A DNA stretch of 64,000 nucleotides from Pseudidiomarina sediminum DSM 21906 (GTDB taxonomy: Bacteria; Pseudomonadota; Gammaproteobacteria; Enterobacterales; Alteromonadaceae): contig NZ_AUHL01000006.1 in NCBI RefSeq assembly GCF_000423165.1, forward strand, positions 1 through 64,000. Reading direction: 5' to 3'. A program made the position numbers and the translations under genes. This document shows positions 9,013 through 18,009 of the stretch, one piece after another (position 1 is the stretch's first letter; every line of letters starts with the position of its first letter). Under the pieces are notes generated by a model. It made no database searches. It was not told the DNA's origin and was given only the letters and a program-made list of their open reading frames with translations.

Positions 9013-9898
9013 TGTCCGGCAAAAATTCCTCAATCATCTTGCTGGCGAGCGCGGTTTAGCAGAACACACTCTCGCCAACTATGGTCGCGTCTTGCAGCAC
9101 GACATCGAACAGTTGGAGCTACTAGGGGCGACCTCCCTCGCTGAGGTGACCCTACCTGTTTTTGAGCGCCTGTTTATGGACTGGCGCCGTGCAGGCTTAG
9201 GTGATGCTTCTCTGGCGCTGCACCTCTCAGCTTGGCGGACCTGTTTTGATTACTGTATTCGGCAAAGCTGGCGCTTTGATAACCCCGCGCGCCAAATCAA
9301 AGCCCCGAAAGCGGCGAAACGTCTGCCCAAAAATCTTGATGTGGATAGTATTAGTCAACTTTTGCAACTGCCTGAAGATGACGAGCTGGCGTTACGCGAC
9401 GCGGCGATGATGGAGCTGTTGTATGGCAGTGGTCTACGCTTAGCGGAGTTAGTTGCCTTAGATATTGATGGGATTAATCCGCGTCACCAAGAGCTACGGG
9501 TGCTGGGTAAGGGCTCAAAAGTACGGATCGTGCCCTATGGTCGTTGCGCCGCTGCGGCGTTAAAAAAGTGGCTCCCCGTCCGTAGCCGTTGGTTGCAAGG
9601 CAACCTTACTGAGGTGGCCTTGTTTATCAGTCAACGCCAGCAACGCATTAGTCCTCGGACGGTGCAACAACGGTTGAATCATTGGGGGAAACTGCAAGGT
9701 CTCAAAGGTAATCTGCATCCGCATAAGCTGCGTCACTCCTTTGCCTCACATATGTTAGAATCGAGCGGTGATTTGCGCGCGGTGCAAGAACTGTTGGGCC
9801 ACGCCAATTTGAGTACCACGCAAGTGTACACCCACTTAGACTTTCAGCATTTGGCGAAAGTGTACGATGCTGCGCACCCGCGAGCACGTAAGAAGTAA
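8999..9898 (+). CDS. xerC: Tyrosine recombinase XerC
   Basis: A 299-residue site-specific recombinase that works with XerD at dif to resolve chromosome dimers. The N-terminal core-binding domain spans about residues 1-100. The catalytic set is visible: Arg147 (GSGLRLAEL), Lys171, His242 and Arg245 (HPHKLRHSFASH), His268 (LGHANLS) and the nucleophile Tyr277 (TQVYTHLDF). The ATG lies inside the end of the DUF484 gene. This is the housekeeping XerC by synteny, not a mobile-element integrase. Confidence 0.96.
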   Translation: MKLLDVRQKFLNHLAGERGLAEHTLANYGRVLQHDIEQLELLGATSLAEVTLPVFERLFMDWRRAGLGDASLALHLSAWRTCFDYCIRQSWRFDNPARQIKAPKAAKRLPKNLDVDSISQLLQLPEDDELALRDAAMMELLYGSGLRLAELVALDIDGINPRHQELRVLGKGSKVRIVPYGRCAAAALKKWLPVRSRWLQGNLTEVALFISQRQQRISPRTVQQRLNHWGKLQGLKGNLHPHKLRHSFASHMLESSGDLRAVQELLGHANLSTTQVYTHLDFQHLAKVYDAAHPRARKK

Positions 9899-9913
9899 CC
9901 GGAGTTTTCAGTT

Positions 9914-10633
9914 GTGATGCAGTTTTTCCGCCGCCTCAAGCCTGTTCAAGCTTTAAGTTTTGATCTTGACGATACCCTTTATGACAATGTTCCTGTAATG
10001 GAACGTGCAGAACGCGAAGCTTATCACGCATTATGTGAGTATTATCCACAGGCAGGCCAGTGGAGTCAGCAACAATGGGCTGATTTGCGTCATCGGCTGA
10101 TGCAAACTGACCCCAATTTGGCGGCCGACATGACAGCTTTGCGGCTGGCGACACTGGAGCAAGGTTTGCTGCAGCTAGGCACTGAAGCGCAACAGGCTCG
10201 ACAAGGAGCAGAGCAGATCTTTGCGACCTTTTTGCGCCATCGCAACAACGTTCAGGTTAGCGCTGAGACCCACCAGCTCTTGGCTGAGCTGGCACAGCGC
10301 TATCCATTGATTGCCTTGAGTAATGGTAATGTCGACACTGCGGCAATAGGTTTAGCGGAGTACTTTGCGCTGGTCGTGCAACCGGGGCAAGGCATCCGCG
10401 GTAAGCCTCATGGTGATATGTTTGCCGTGGCGACAGAAACTTTTCCACAGATCCCCGCCTCTGCGTGGTTACATGTTGGTGATAGTCCACATGCTGACGT
10501 GTTTGGTGGGCAGCGCTTTGGTTGGCAAACGGCTTGGTATCGGCAGGGCTTGTACCAAGCAGATACCTTATCGGTATTGCCGACCGTTGCATTCGATTCT
10601 TTGCAGCAATTGCGTGCGCTGCTGCTCGACTAA
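9914..10633 (+). CDS. yigB: HAD-family phosphatase YigB
   Basis: A 239-residue HAD hydrolase. Motif I is DLDDTLYDN near residue 16, motif II ALSNGN, motif III the Lys in GIRGKPHG, and motif IV GDSPHADVFGG. YigB of E. coli dephosphorylates FMN to riboflavin, and the xerC-yigB-uvrD order is the same. The start is ambiguous: GTG at 9914 or ATG at 9917, both after CGGAG near 9899. The gene follows xerC after 15 bases. Confidence 0.9.
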   Translation: MMQFFRRLKPVQALSFDLDDTLYDNVPVMERAEREAYHALCEYYPQAGQWSQQQWADLRHRLMQTDPNLAADMTALRLATLEQGLLQLGTEAQQARQGAEQIFATFLRHRNNVQVSAETHQLLAELAQRYPLIALSNGNVDTAAIGLAEYFALVVQPGQGIRGKPHGDMFAVATETFPQIPASAWLHVGDSPHADVFGGQRFGWQTAWYRQGLYQADTLSVLPTVAFDSLQQLRALLLD

Positions 10634-10715
10634 CTGGTTGCATATACAGTAGTCGCCCTTTAAACTGACGTCTCAAACGGCAGTGATTTTTCGACTTTGA
10701 CCTCATGGATTTGAT

Positions 10716-12908
10716 ATGACACAGCACCCTTTGCTTGAGCAACTGAACGACAAACAGCGCGCAGCAGTGAGTGCGCCAGAGCGCCATATGTTGGTGTTGG
10801 CGGGCGCCGGCAGTGGTAAAACGCGGGTGTTAGTGCATCGTATTGCGTGGCTCATGCAAGAGGTTCAGCTTTCGCCGTACAGCATTATGGCCGTTACCTT
10901 TACCAATAAGGCCGCAGCTGAAATGCGAGGGCGTGTTGAGGAACTGATGGGAAGCTCAACCCGAGCAATGTGGATTGGTACCTTTCACGGGCTCGCGCAT
11001 CGCCTATTACGGGCGCATTATTTGGACGCTAAGTTACCGCAGAACTTCCAGATCTTAGATAGTGATGATCAACAGCGTATGATTAAGCGCATCATGCGCA
11101 GCCTGAACCTTGATGAAAAGCGTTGGTCGCCGAAGCAAGCTATGTGGTTTATCAATGCAAAGAAAGATGAAGGCTTGCGACCGCACCATATCGACGGTTA
11201 TGACTTTAATGAACGCACTTACAAAGAAATCTATGACGCCTACCAAGTTGCCTGTGATCGTGCCGGCCTGGTAGATTTTGCCGAATTGCTGTTGCGCGCG
11301 CATGAGTTGCTGCGTGATAACAGTATTGTGCGCGAGCATTATCAACGTCGTTTCCGCCATATTTTGGTGGACGAGTTCCAAGATACCAACGCCATTCAAT
11401 ATGCTTGGGTCAAATTGCTGTCTGGTGGCGGAGAGAGTACCGATAACTTTGTCACCATCGTCGGTGATGATGATCAGTCTATTTATGGCTGGCGTGGCGC
11501 TAAAATAGAGAATATTCATCAGTTTACGCGTGACTTTCCGAACGTTGAAACCATTCGTTTGGAGCAAAACTATCGTTCTACCAACACTATTTTGAGTGCT
11601 GCCAATAGCGTCATCGCCAACAACAGTGATCGTCTCGGCAAAGAGTTGTGGACAGAGGGTGGCGATGGTGAGCCGATTGATCTCTATGCTGCCTACAACG
11701 AAATGGATGAAGCACGCTATATTGCCGGTCAGATTGAATCGTGGCACGAGCAAGGCAATGCCTTAACTGATGTGGCGCTGCTGTACCGTAGTAACGCGCA
11801 ATCGCGGGTGCTCGAAGAAGCCTTATTGCATGCCCGTATTCCTTACCGTATCTATGGCGGATTGCGCTTCTTTGACCGTCAAGAAGTCAAGGATGCGCTG
11901 AGTTACTTACGTTTGTTGGTGAATCGCAATGATGATGCTGCCTTTGAGCGGGTCATCAATACCCCAACCCGCGGTATTGGCGCGCGCACCTTAGATATCG
12001 TTCGTGACGGGGCGCGGCAGCGCAGTATTCCGCTTTGGGATGCCGCGAAACAGTTAGCCAATGAAAAGGTGCTAACTGGGCGTGCGGCCAATGCGGTATT
12101 GGCATTTATCGACTTGATGGATACGCTTGAAGACGACACCGCAGACTTTAGCTTGGGTCGCCAAGTGGATACCGTGATTAAAAACAGTGGCTTGATGGCG
12201 ATGTATCAGGCTGAAAAAGGCGAAAAAGCCGAAACTCGGGTTGAGAACTTAAAAGAGCTGGTTAACGCGTGCGATAACTTTGACCAGTTTGATAATGCTG
12301 TGAATGAAGAGCTCACCCCACTGAACGCGTTTTTGGCGCATGCTGCCCTCGAGTCGGGTGAAGAGCAAGCTGACGAACACCAAGATGCGGTGCAGTTGAT
12401 GACGTTGCACAGCGCTAAGGGGCTAGAGTTCCCGTTGGTGTTCATGTGCGGTGTCGAAGAAGGTTTATTCCCTTCACAGCAGTCGCTAGATGAATCTGGC
12501 CGGCTCGCTGAAGAGCGCCGCTTGTGCTACGTCGGCATGACTCGCGCGATGCAAAAGCTGGTGATAACTTACGCCGAACAGCGACGTATTTATGGCAAAG
12601 AGATGCTGCATCGCGCCAGTCGTTTTATCGCAGAAATCCCCCCTGAAAATCTGCATCATGTACGCATGGTAAGCCGTTCACAGGCCGATACGACACCAGC
12701 GATGGGGCGCTTTCATAGTGGCGCTAGTCATGAGGCCTTTGCGGAAACCGGTTACCAGCTCGGGCAACGGGTGCGCCACACCAAATTTGGTGAGGGCACC
12801 GTGTTGAATTACGAAGGCAGTGGTGCACAAAGCCGTATTCAAATCAATTTTGACGATGTCGGCAGCAAGTGGTTGGTGGTGGCTTACGCGCGCTTAGACC
12901 GCTGTTGA
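10716..12908 (+). CDS. uvrD: DNA helicase II UvrD
   Basis: A 730-residue superfamily 1A 3'-5' helicase used in nucleotide excision and mismatch repair. Walker A is AGAGSGKT (residues 29-36). The WIGTFHGLAHRLLR, VDEFQDTN, GDDDQSIYGWRGA, EQNYRST, MTLHSAKGLEFP and VGMTRA motifs follow in order. The C-terminal tail with GQRVRHTKFGEGTV is the Tudor-like domain that binds RNA polymerase. It has its own upstream gap of 82 bases after yigB. Its 3' end overlaps the convergent rarD gene by 25 bases. Confidence 0.98.
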   Translation: MTQHPLLEQLNDKQRAAVSAPERHMLVLAGAGSGKTRVLVHRIAWLMQEVQLSPYSIMAVTFTNKAAAEMRGRVEELMGSSTRAMWIGTFHGLAHRLLRAHYLDAKLPQNFQILDSDDQQRMIKRIMRSLNLDEKRWSPKQAMWFINAKKDEGLRPHHIDGYDFNERTYKEIYDAYQVACDRAGLVDFAELLLRAHELLRDNSIVREHYQRRFRHILVDEFQDTNAIQYAWVKLLSGGGESTDNFVTIVGDDDQSIYGWRGAKIENIHQFTRDFPNVETIRLEQNYRSTNTILSAANSVIANNSDRLGKELWTEGGDGEPIDLYAAYNEMDEARYIAGQIESWHEQGNALTDVALLYRSNAQSRVLEEALLHARIPYRIYGGLRFFDRQEVKDALSYLRLLVNRNDDAAFERVINTPTRGIGARTLDIVRDGARQRSIPLWDAAKQLANEKVLTGRAANAVLAFIDLMDTLEDDTADFSLGRQVDTVIKNSGLMAMYQAEKGEKAETRVENLKELVNACDNFDQFDNAVNEELTPLNAFLAHAALESGEEQADEHQDAVQLMTLHSAKGLEFPLVFMCGVEEGLFPSQQSLDESGRLAEERRLCYVGMTRAMQKLVITYAEQRRIYGKEMLHRASRFIAEIPPENLHHVRMVSRSQADTTPAMGRFHSGASHEAFAETGYQLGQRVRHTKFGEGTVLNYEGSGAQSRIQINFDDVGSKWLVVAYARLDRC

Positions 12909-13783
12909 TGGACTAAGCTATCGATACTATAGAGTGCCAAAGCGAACCAAATAATGGCGAAAGTAATCAGCTTGTCTGCCGCTAAGGGTTCGCCGTACAC
13001 CCATACTGCCAGCACAAACATGAGGCTCGGGCCGATATACTGGAAAAAGCCTAAGGTGGCATAACGAATACGCTGTGCTGCAGCGGTGAAACATAATAAC
13101 GGCGCTGTCGTAACGACACCTGCAGCAATCAATAACAGGTTCAAGTTCCAGCTGTTTGCAGTCATATCGCTCGCCGGAGAGTCGGCGAAAAACAGTAAGT
13201 AAGCGAGTACCAACGGCGCCAAAATAGCAGTTTCAAGCCAAAGACCTGTCATGGAGTCCACCGGCAAACGTTTACGAATGGCGCCATAAATAGCAAAGCT
13301 ACAGGCCAGAGCGAGTGCCACCCAAGGCACTGAGCCAAATGATACCACCTGAATCAACACCCCCGTGACCGCCAACAAGATGGCCACCAGTTGCACTTTA
13401 CGCATACGTTCACCGAAGACCACCATACCAATGGCGACGTTTAACAACGGATTGATGTAATAACCTAAGCTGGCGTCGAGAATATGATCGTTATTGATGG
13501 CCCAGATGAACAAAAACCAATTGCCACCGAGCAAAAAGGTTGCGATGGTCAAACGGATCATTTGCGAGCGATTGGTGAGCACCGGCTTGATGCGGTGAAA
13601 ACGACCAAGACCGACGATCAAAATGAGCACCAGCACAAACGACCAGAGAATTCGGTGGCTGAGGATCTCAAGTGCAGGCACCTGCTGCAGCCATTTGAAA
13701 TAAATTGGCGCGATACCCCACATGGTATAGGCGGCAATAGCAAAAAATACCCCTTGGCGACTGCGCTTAGCGTCATCGGTCAT
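12884..13783 (-). CDS. rarD: RarD-type EamA family transporter
   Basis: A 299-residue inner-membrane protein with about ten hydrophobic helices in two EamA (DMT superfamily) halves. The opening GVFFAIAAYTMWGIAPIYFKWL and the SHRILWSF segment are typical of RarD. Family members export metabolites; the E. coli protein was linked to chloramphenicol sensitivity and the true substrate is unknown. It is convergent with uvrD and divergent from recQ, with a 157-base gap that should carry both promoters. Confidence 0.9.
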   Translation of the reverse strand: MTDDAKRSRQGVFFAIAAYTMWGIAPIYFKWLQQVPALEILSHRILWSFVLVLILIVGLGRFHRIKPVLTNRSQMIRLTIATFLLGGNWFLFIWAINNDHILDASLGYYINPLLNVAIGMVVFGERMRKVQLVAILLAVTGVLIQVVSFGSVPWVALALACSFAIYGAIRKRLPVDSMTGLWLETAILAPLVLAYLLFFADSPASDMTANSWNLNLLLIAAGVVTTAPLLCFTAAAQRIRYATLGFFQYIGPSLMFVLAVWVYGEPLAADKLITFAIIWFALALYSIDSLVHQQRSKRA

Positions 13784-13940
13784 GTGGCGAACTCTCTTTG
13801 GTTGAGCGGAACTAAAATTGTGCGAAAACTATACTGTTACCACGCAGAATTGTCGGAAATACCAGCTTGGCGGTGGTGCTGAATGCGTGGGATGCATACA
13901 ATAGAGCTAATTTCATTCACGTGCAATCGGAGTCGTAGAA

Positions 13941-15758
13941 ATGACCGCAGCCGCGCTGTCAAAAGTCCTTGCCGATGTTTTTGGTTATGCCGCATTTCGG
14001 CAAGGCCAAGAGCAAGTGATCGCAGCGGTCATGGAGGGTAAAGATGCGCTGGTGTTGATGCCCACTGGTGGTGGTAAATCGCTGTGTTATCAGTTGCCGG
14101 CAGTTATTGGTAAGGGCGTGACGCTGGTCATTTCGCCTCTGATATCACTGATGCAAGACCAAGTGCAAAGCCTTCAAACCATGGGGGTTGCCGCCGCAGC
14201 CTTGCATAACGGCCTCACTCAAGAACAGCAGCAACAGGTACAACAGCAAGCAGCCGCGGGGGCATTGCGGTTATTGTATGTAAGCCCTGAGCGTGCGTTG
14301 TTGCCCTTTTTTATGCGGCAATTACAGCAATGGCAGGTCGATTTAGTCGCCATAGACGAAGCACACTGTATTTCGCAGTGGGGGCATGACTTTCGTCCTG
14401 AATATGGGCAATTGGCACAGCTGCGTGAGGCCCTACCCCAAGTTCCTTTTATGGCATTAACCGCCACTGCTGACGCCGCGACCGAAGCTGATATCGTACA
14501 ACGCCTGCACTTGCATGCGCCGGTGATTTACAAAAGCTCATTTGACCGCCCGAATATTCGCTATATCGTTGAAGAAAAATTCAAACCGCAAAAGCAGTTG
14601 CGTGATTATATTGCGCGACAAAAAGGTGCGTCAGGCATTGTGTATTGCGGTAGTCGCAAGCGCGTCGACGAGCTCGCCGAACGCCTGCGCCAAGACGGTA
14701 TTCGCGCGGCGGGTTACCACGCGGGTATGGATCACGATGAGCGTGACTATGTGTTACGAGGCTTTGTGCGTGATGACATTGATGTCGTGGTCGCCACCGT
14801 TGCCTTTGGTATGGGAATTAACAAGCCTAACGTACGCTTTGTCGTGCATTTCGACGTGCCGCGTAGCATTGAAGCTTACTATCAAGAAACTGGCCGCGCT
14901 GGGCGTGACGGGTTACCTGCAGAAGCCCTGCTACTCTACGACCCGAGTGATGCTGGCTGGATCCGCAGCATGATTAACGAGCATCCGGACGAGCAACGTC
15001 GCCAAGTGGAACTGCATAAGTTTGGCGCAATGCAAGCGCTTGGTGAAGCGCAAACCTGCCGCCGCTTGGTGCTGTTGAACTACTTCAATGAGTTTCGTGA
15101 TGAGAGCTGTGGCAACTGTGACATATGTCTTGATCCACCACGTCAATACGATGGCACGGTTGATGCTCAGAAGGTTTTAAGCTGTATCTATCGTGTCGGC
15201 CAGCGTTTTGGTGCGAACCATGTCATCGATGTATTGCGGGGAAGCCAATCGCAGCGGCTGACCGCGTTAGGCCATGAGCAACTGTCGACATTTGGTATTG
15301 GTGCTGACCAAAGCCAAGCCTATTGGTTGGGGATTATTCGCCAATTGATTCATCGTGGCTTGGTGATTCAGAATATTCAGCACTATGGTACCTTGCAGCT
15401 GACTGCAGCGGCGCGCCCAGTGCTGCGTGGTGAAGTACCGCTAAGTTTAGCGGAGCCGCGCTTGAACCTGGCGGTGAGTAAGCCTCGCGTTACAGACCGC
15501 GCGGACTATGACAAGTTGCTATTTCGTCGCTTACGCACGTTACGCAAGAGCATTGCCGATGCTGAAGAGAAACCACCTTTTGTGGTCTTTAACGACGCAA
15601 CGCTGGTTGAAATGGCGGTGCACTACCCAACGGATGAACAAAGTATGTTGATGATTTCTGGGGTGGGGCAAACCAAGTTTGAACGCTATGGCGCCGCCTT
15701 TATCGACGCCATTACCGCGTACCTTGATGCGGAAGATGAGCCAGCCTTACAGTTTTAG
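13941..15758 (+). CDS. recQ: ATP-dependent DNA helicase RecQ
   Basis: A 605-residue 3'-5' helicase of the RecF pathway. Walker A is PTGGGKS (residues 41-47). The DEAHCISQWGHDFRPEY box, ATVAFGMGINKPNVR, and QETGRAGRDG motif VI with its arginine finger follow. Next come the zinc-binding cysteines (CRRLVLLNYF...CGNCDIC), a winged-helix RQC domain and a C-terminal HRDC domain (about residues 520-600). The length matches E. coli RecQ. The stop overlaps the end of the convergent LysE gene by four bases. Confidence 0.97.
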   Translation: MTAAALSKVLADVFGYAAFRQGQEQVIAAVMEGKDALVLMPTGGGKSLCYQLPAVIGKGVTLVISPLISLMQDQVQSLQTMGVAAAALHNGLTQEQQQQVQQQAAAGALRLLYVSPERALLPFFMRQLQQWQVDLVAIDEAHCISQWGHDFRPEYGQLAQLREALPQVPFMALTATADAATEADIVQRLHLHAPVIYKSSFDRPNIRYIVEEKFKPQKQLRDYIARQKGASGIVYCGSRKRVDELAERLRQDGIRAAGYHAGMDHDERDYVLRGFVRDDIDVVVATVAFGMGINKPNVRFVVHFDVPRSIEAYYQETGRAGRDGLPAEALLLYDPSDAGWIRSMINEHPDEQRRQVELHKFGAMQALGEAQTCRRLVLLNYFNEFRDESCGNCDICLDPPRQYDGTVDAQKVLSCIYRVGQRFGANHVIDVLRGSQSQRLTALGHEQLSTFGIGADQSQAYWLGIIRQLIHRGLVIQNIQHYGTLQLTAAARPVLRGEVPLSLAEPRLNLAVSKPRVTDRADYDKLLFRRLRTLRKSIADAEEKPPFVVFNDATLVEMAVHYPTDEQSMLMISGVGQTKFERYGAAFIDAITAYLDAEDEPALQF

Positions 15759-16378
15759 AGGGCTGGCGCGAAGTAGTAGTGCCAAAGGTCGAGTAGAACT
15801 GGAATGATCGAGGCGACCAGCACGAGTCCCATTGCAATATTGAAGCTCCGCTGCAACAGCGGTTTGGTGAGCAGCCGCTTTAACAGTTTGCCAAATAGCA
15901 ACCACGCGCCCACACAGGGAAAGGCCATCAGTAAGAAGGCTAAACTAATGAGTAGCACTTCCATCAGTTGATTGCCGGTGACGGTTGTATACGCGGCCAC
16001 TGCTCCCGACGCCATCATCCATGCCTTGCCATTAACCCATTGAAAAAGCACCGCTTGCCAGAAGGTAAAGGCTTTCTTGTGTCCTGCTTGAATTGCTTTC
16101 GTTGCGGCGCTGGCAATATGCCACGCGAGCCAAATCAGATAGGCAACGCCGATTACTTTGATGAGTTGGTGCAAATTGGGGTAGCGTTCAAACACCACGC
16201 CGAAACCAAGTCCTACCAATAGCACCATGATGGGAAAGCCAATACAAATCCCCAAAAAGTGCGGCATGCTGGCACGGACACCGTAGTTCACGCCGGAGGA
16301 CATGATCATAACGTTATTTGGACCTGGCGTGATGGTCGTTGAAAAGGCAAAAAACAGCACCGCGAGAAATAGTTCCAT
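15755..16378 (-). CDS. LysE/RhtB family amino-acid exporter
   Basis: A 207-residue inner-membrane protein with five to six hydrophobic helices. The N-terminal TPGPNNVMIMSSGVNYG is the LysE/RhtB signature, and the later QWVNGKAWMM block is typical of the family. Members export amino acids such as threonine, homoserine or cysteine; the substrate cannot be told from sequence. It stands alone, convergent with recQ and divergent from the channel gene at 16456. Confidence 0.9.
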   Translation of the reverse strand: MELFLAVLFFAFSTTITPGPNNVMIMSSGVNYGVRASMPHFLGICIGFPIMVLLVGLGFGVVFERYPNLHQLIKVIGVAYLIWLAWHIASAATKAIQAGHKKAFTFWQAVLFQWVNGKAWMMASGAVAAYTTVTGNQLMEVLLISLAFLLMAFPCVGAWLLFGKLLKRLLTKPLLQRSFNIAMGLVLVASIIPVLLDLWHYYFAPAL

Positions 16379-16455
16379 AATCCACCCATTTTAGCTGAGG
16401 GCTGTATACTCATAAGTAGTTTGCCCCTAGAACTTAAAAATAACAAGGAGAGAAC

Positions 16456-17553
16456 ATGTTTCATTGGGTTAGCAAAGCACTGGTTTGGGTGCTTGTTCTC
16501 AGTGTCAGTTTACCGAGCTTCGCGCAGTCGACACCATCAGCGGATGCCTCCGCAGAAACTCCGTTAAAAGTTGCGGTACGTATTAGTCCGCCATTTGTCA
16601 CGCAAGATGCTGCCGGCAACTATGAAGGCTTAACGATAGCGTTGTGGGAGCACATTGCAGCCACCAATGGCTACAACTACACCTATGTTGATGTCGCTTT
16701 AGATGAGCTTATAAATGGCGTCGCCAGCAGAGACTACGATGTTGGTTTAGGCGCGGTCTCGGTGACCGCAGAGCGCGAACGCGCCATCGACTTTACTTTG
16801 CCGTTTTACAATGCAGGTCTTGGTATTGCCGTACCAGCCTCGCAGGAGGCCAGTTGGTGGACCTTGTTGAAAGCCTTTGTCAGCCTTGAGTTTCTGACGG
16901 TATTGCTGGCGCTGGTCAGTATCTTATTGTTGGCGGGTTGGTTAGTTTGGCTTGCGGAACGTCGTCGTAACCCTGAGGAATTCAGTCAGACCTCAATGCG
17001 TGGTATCGGTGCGGGTTTTTGGTGGGCTGCCGTCACCATGACGACGGTGGGCTATGGTGATAAGTCACCGCGCACGACCGCTGGACGCGTGGTGGGACTG
17101 GTCTGGATGTTTACCAGTGTGATTATTATTTCGAGCTTCACGGCCTCGATCACCTCGGCATTGACCGTCAACAAGCTGGCTTCAAAAGTACAAAATAAAG
17201 ATGACCTTGCCAGTGTACGCGTGGCCAGTGTTCCTAGCTCTTACAGCGCGTACTGGCTGGACCGCGAGCATATTGGCTATCAGCAGTATCCGACGCTTAA
17301 CGCTGCATTGACTGCCGTGAGTGAAGGGAAAGCCGACGCGGTCGTTTACGATGGGCCGCTGGTGAAGTACCAGCTGCGGAAATACTTTTCTGGTTTGTCG
17401 GTACTGCCAGAGAACTTCGCGCCGCAAGATTATGCGTTGGTGTTGCCGGAACGCGCGGAGCGCCGGGAAGCGATCAACCGTGCGTTATTGCAGTACGTGC
17501 GCAGCGCTGAGTGGCGGCAGATGGTCAATAGCTACCTTGGTGATAACCTCTAA
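16456..17553 (+). CDS. Ligand-gated potassium channel of the prokaryotic glutamate-receptor type (GluR0-like)
   Basis: A 365-residue membrane protein with a signal peptide (cleavage near FAQ at residue 24). The first half of a periplasmic-binding domain (about 35-135) is followed by a helix (about 144-166), a pore loop with the potassium filter TTVGYGD (residues 196-202), a second helix (about 208-230) and the second half of the binding domain (245-365). This S1-M1-P-M2-S2 order is that of bacterial GluR0 channels. The binding half-domains resemble amino-acid binding proteins (ERAIDFTLPFYNAGLGIAV), so an amino-acid ligand is likely. AAGGAG precedes the ATG. No obvious partner genes. An alternative reading as a simple solute-binding protein is excluded by the pore. 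Confidence 0.9.
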   Translation: MFHWVSKALVWVLVLSVSLPSFAQSTPSADASAETPLKVAVRISPPFVTQDAAGNYEGLTIALWEHIAATNGYNYTYVDVALDELINGVASRDYDVGLGAVSVTAERERAIDFTLPFYNAGLGIAVPASQEASWWTLLKAFVSLEFLTVLLALVSILLLAGWLVWLAERRRNPEEFSQTSMRGIGAGFWWAAVTMTTVGYGDKSPRTTAGRVVGLVWMFTSVIIISSFTASITSALTVNKLASKVQNKDDLASVRVASVPSSYSAYWLDREHIGYQQYPTLNAALTAVSEGKADAVVYDGPLVKYQLRKYFSGLSVLPENFAPQDYALVLPERAERREAINRALLQYVRSAEWRQMVNSYLGDNL

Positions 17554-17559
17554 AGGTTC

Positions 17560-17937
17560 TCACCAAAGGCTGACCAGTTGCGGCCAGAGAATAATGACCC
17601 AGGTGATTATGATCAGCAGCAGGGTAAACATCACTGCTGCTGATGCAATATCTTTGGCTTTGCCACTTAACTCGTGTAACTCGGGGCTGATACGGTCAAC
17701 CGTGGCTTCAATCGCAGAGTTGAGCAACTCGACGATCAGTAACAGCATGACCGGCAGAATTAACAGTGCTTTTTCCACCGGCGTGGCACCGCAATAAAGA
17801 GCTAATGGAATAAGCACGATGGCAAGCAGGGAGTCTTGTCGCACAGCTGCTTCAGACTGCAACGCCAGCCGCATACCGCGCAAGGAATTGACCGTTGCAC
17901 GGACAATACGCATCATGCCTTTTTGTGGTGGTTTCAT
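17560..17937 (-). CDS. dgkA: Diacylglycerol kinase
   Basis: A 125-residue inner-membrane enzyme that phosphorylates diacylglycerol to phosphatidate for phospholipid recycling. Three hydrophobic helices are visible. The catalytic block VELLNSAIEATVDRISPELHELSGKAKD is split by normal spacing and carries the expected Glu, Asn and Asp residues, and the N-terminal EAAVRQD segment is conserved. I start it at 17937, where the protein begins MKPPQKG. An upstream start at 18033 would run into the divergent gene at 18010. Only a weak AAGTAA Shine-Dalgarno sequence is seen. Confidence 0.94.
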   Translation of the reverse strand: MKPPQKGMMRIVRATVNSLRGMRLALQSEAAVRQDSLLAIVLIPLALYCGATPVEKALLILPVMLLLIVELLNSAIEATVDRISPELHELSGKAKDIASAAVMFTLLLIIITWVIILWPQLVSLW

Positions 17938-18009
17938 GTGGTTACTTTTCGTTTCAGTGAGATGGTGTACAGTGTAATACATCATAAGACTTAAGAGTGA
18001 CTTAACTTT

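Noticed and set aside
8999-9898. Phage or island integrase
   Set aside because: Synteny with dapF, DUF484, yigB and uvrD shows that it is the chromosomal xerC; there is no att site or phage gene nearby.
11055-11753. A 232-codon minus-strand frame within uvrD
   Set aside because: It is the antisense of a conserved helicase region and has no independent signals.
14219-14467. Cysteine-rich minus-strand frame that ends in a run of Cys
   Set aside because: The cysteines are the antisense of a Gln-rich (CAG/CAA) stretch in recQ, not a metal-binding peptide.
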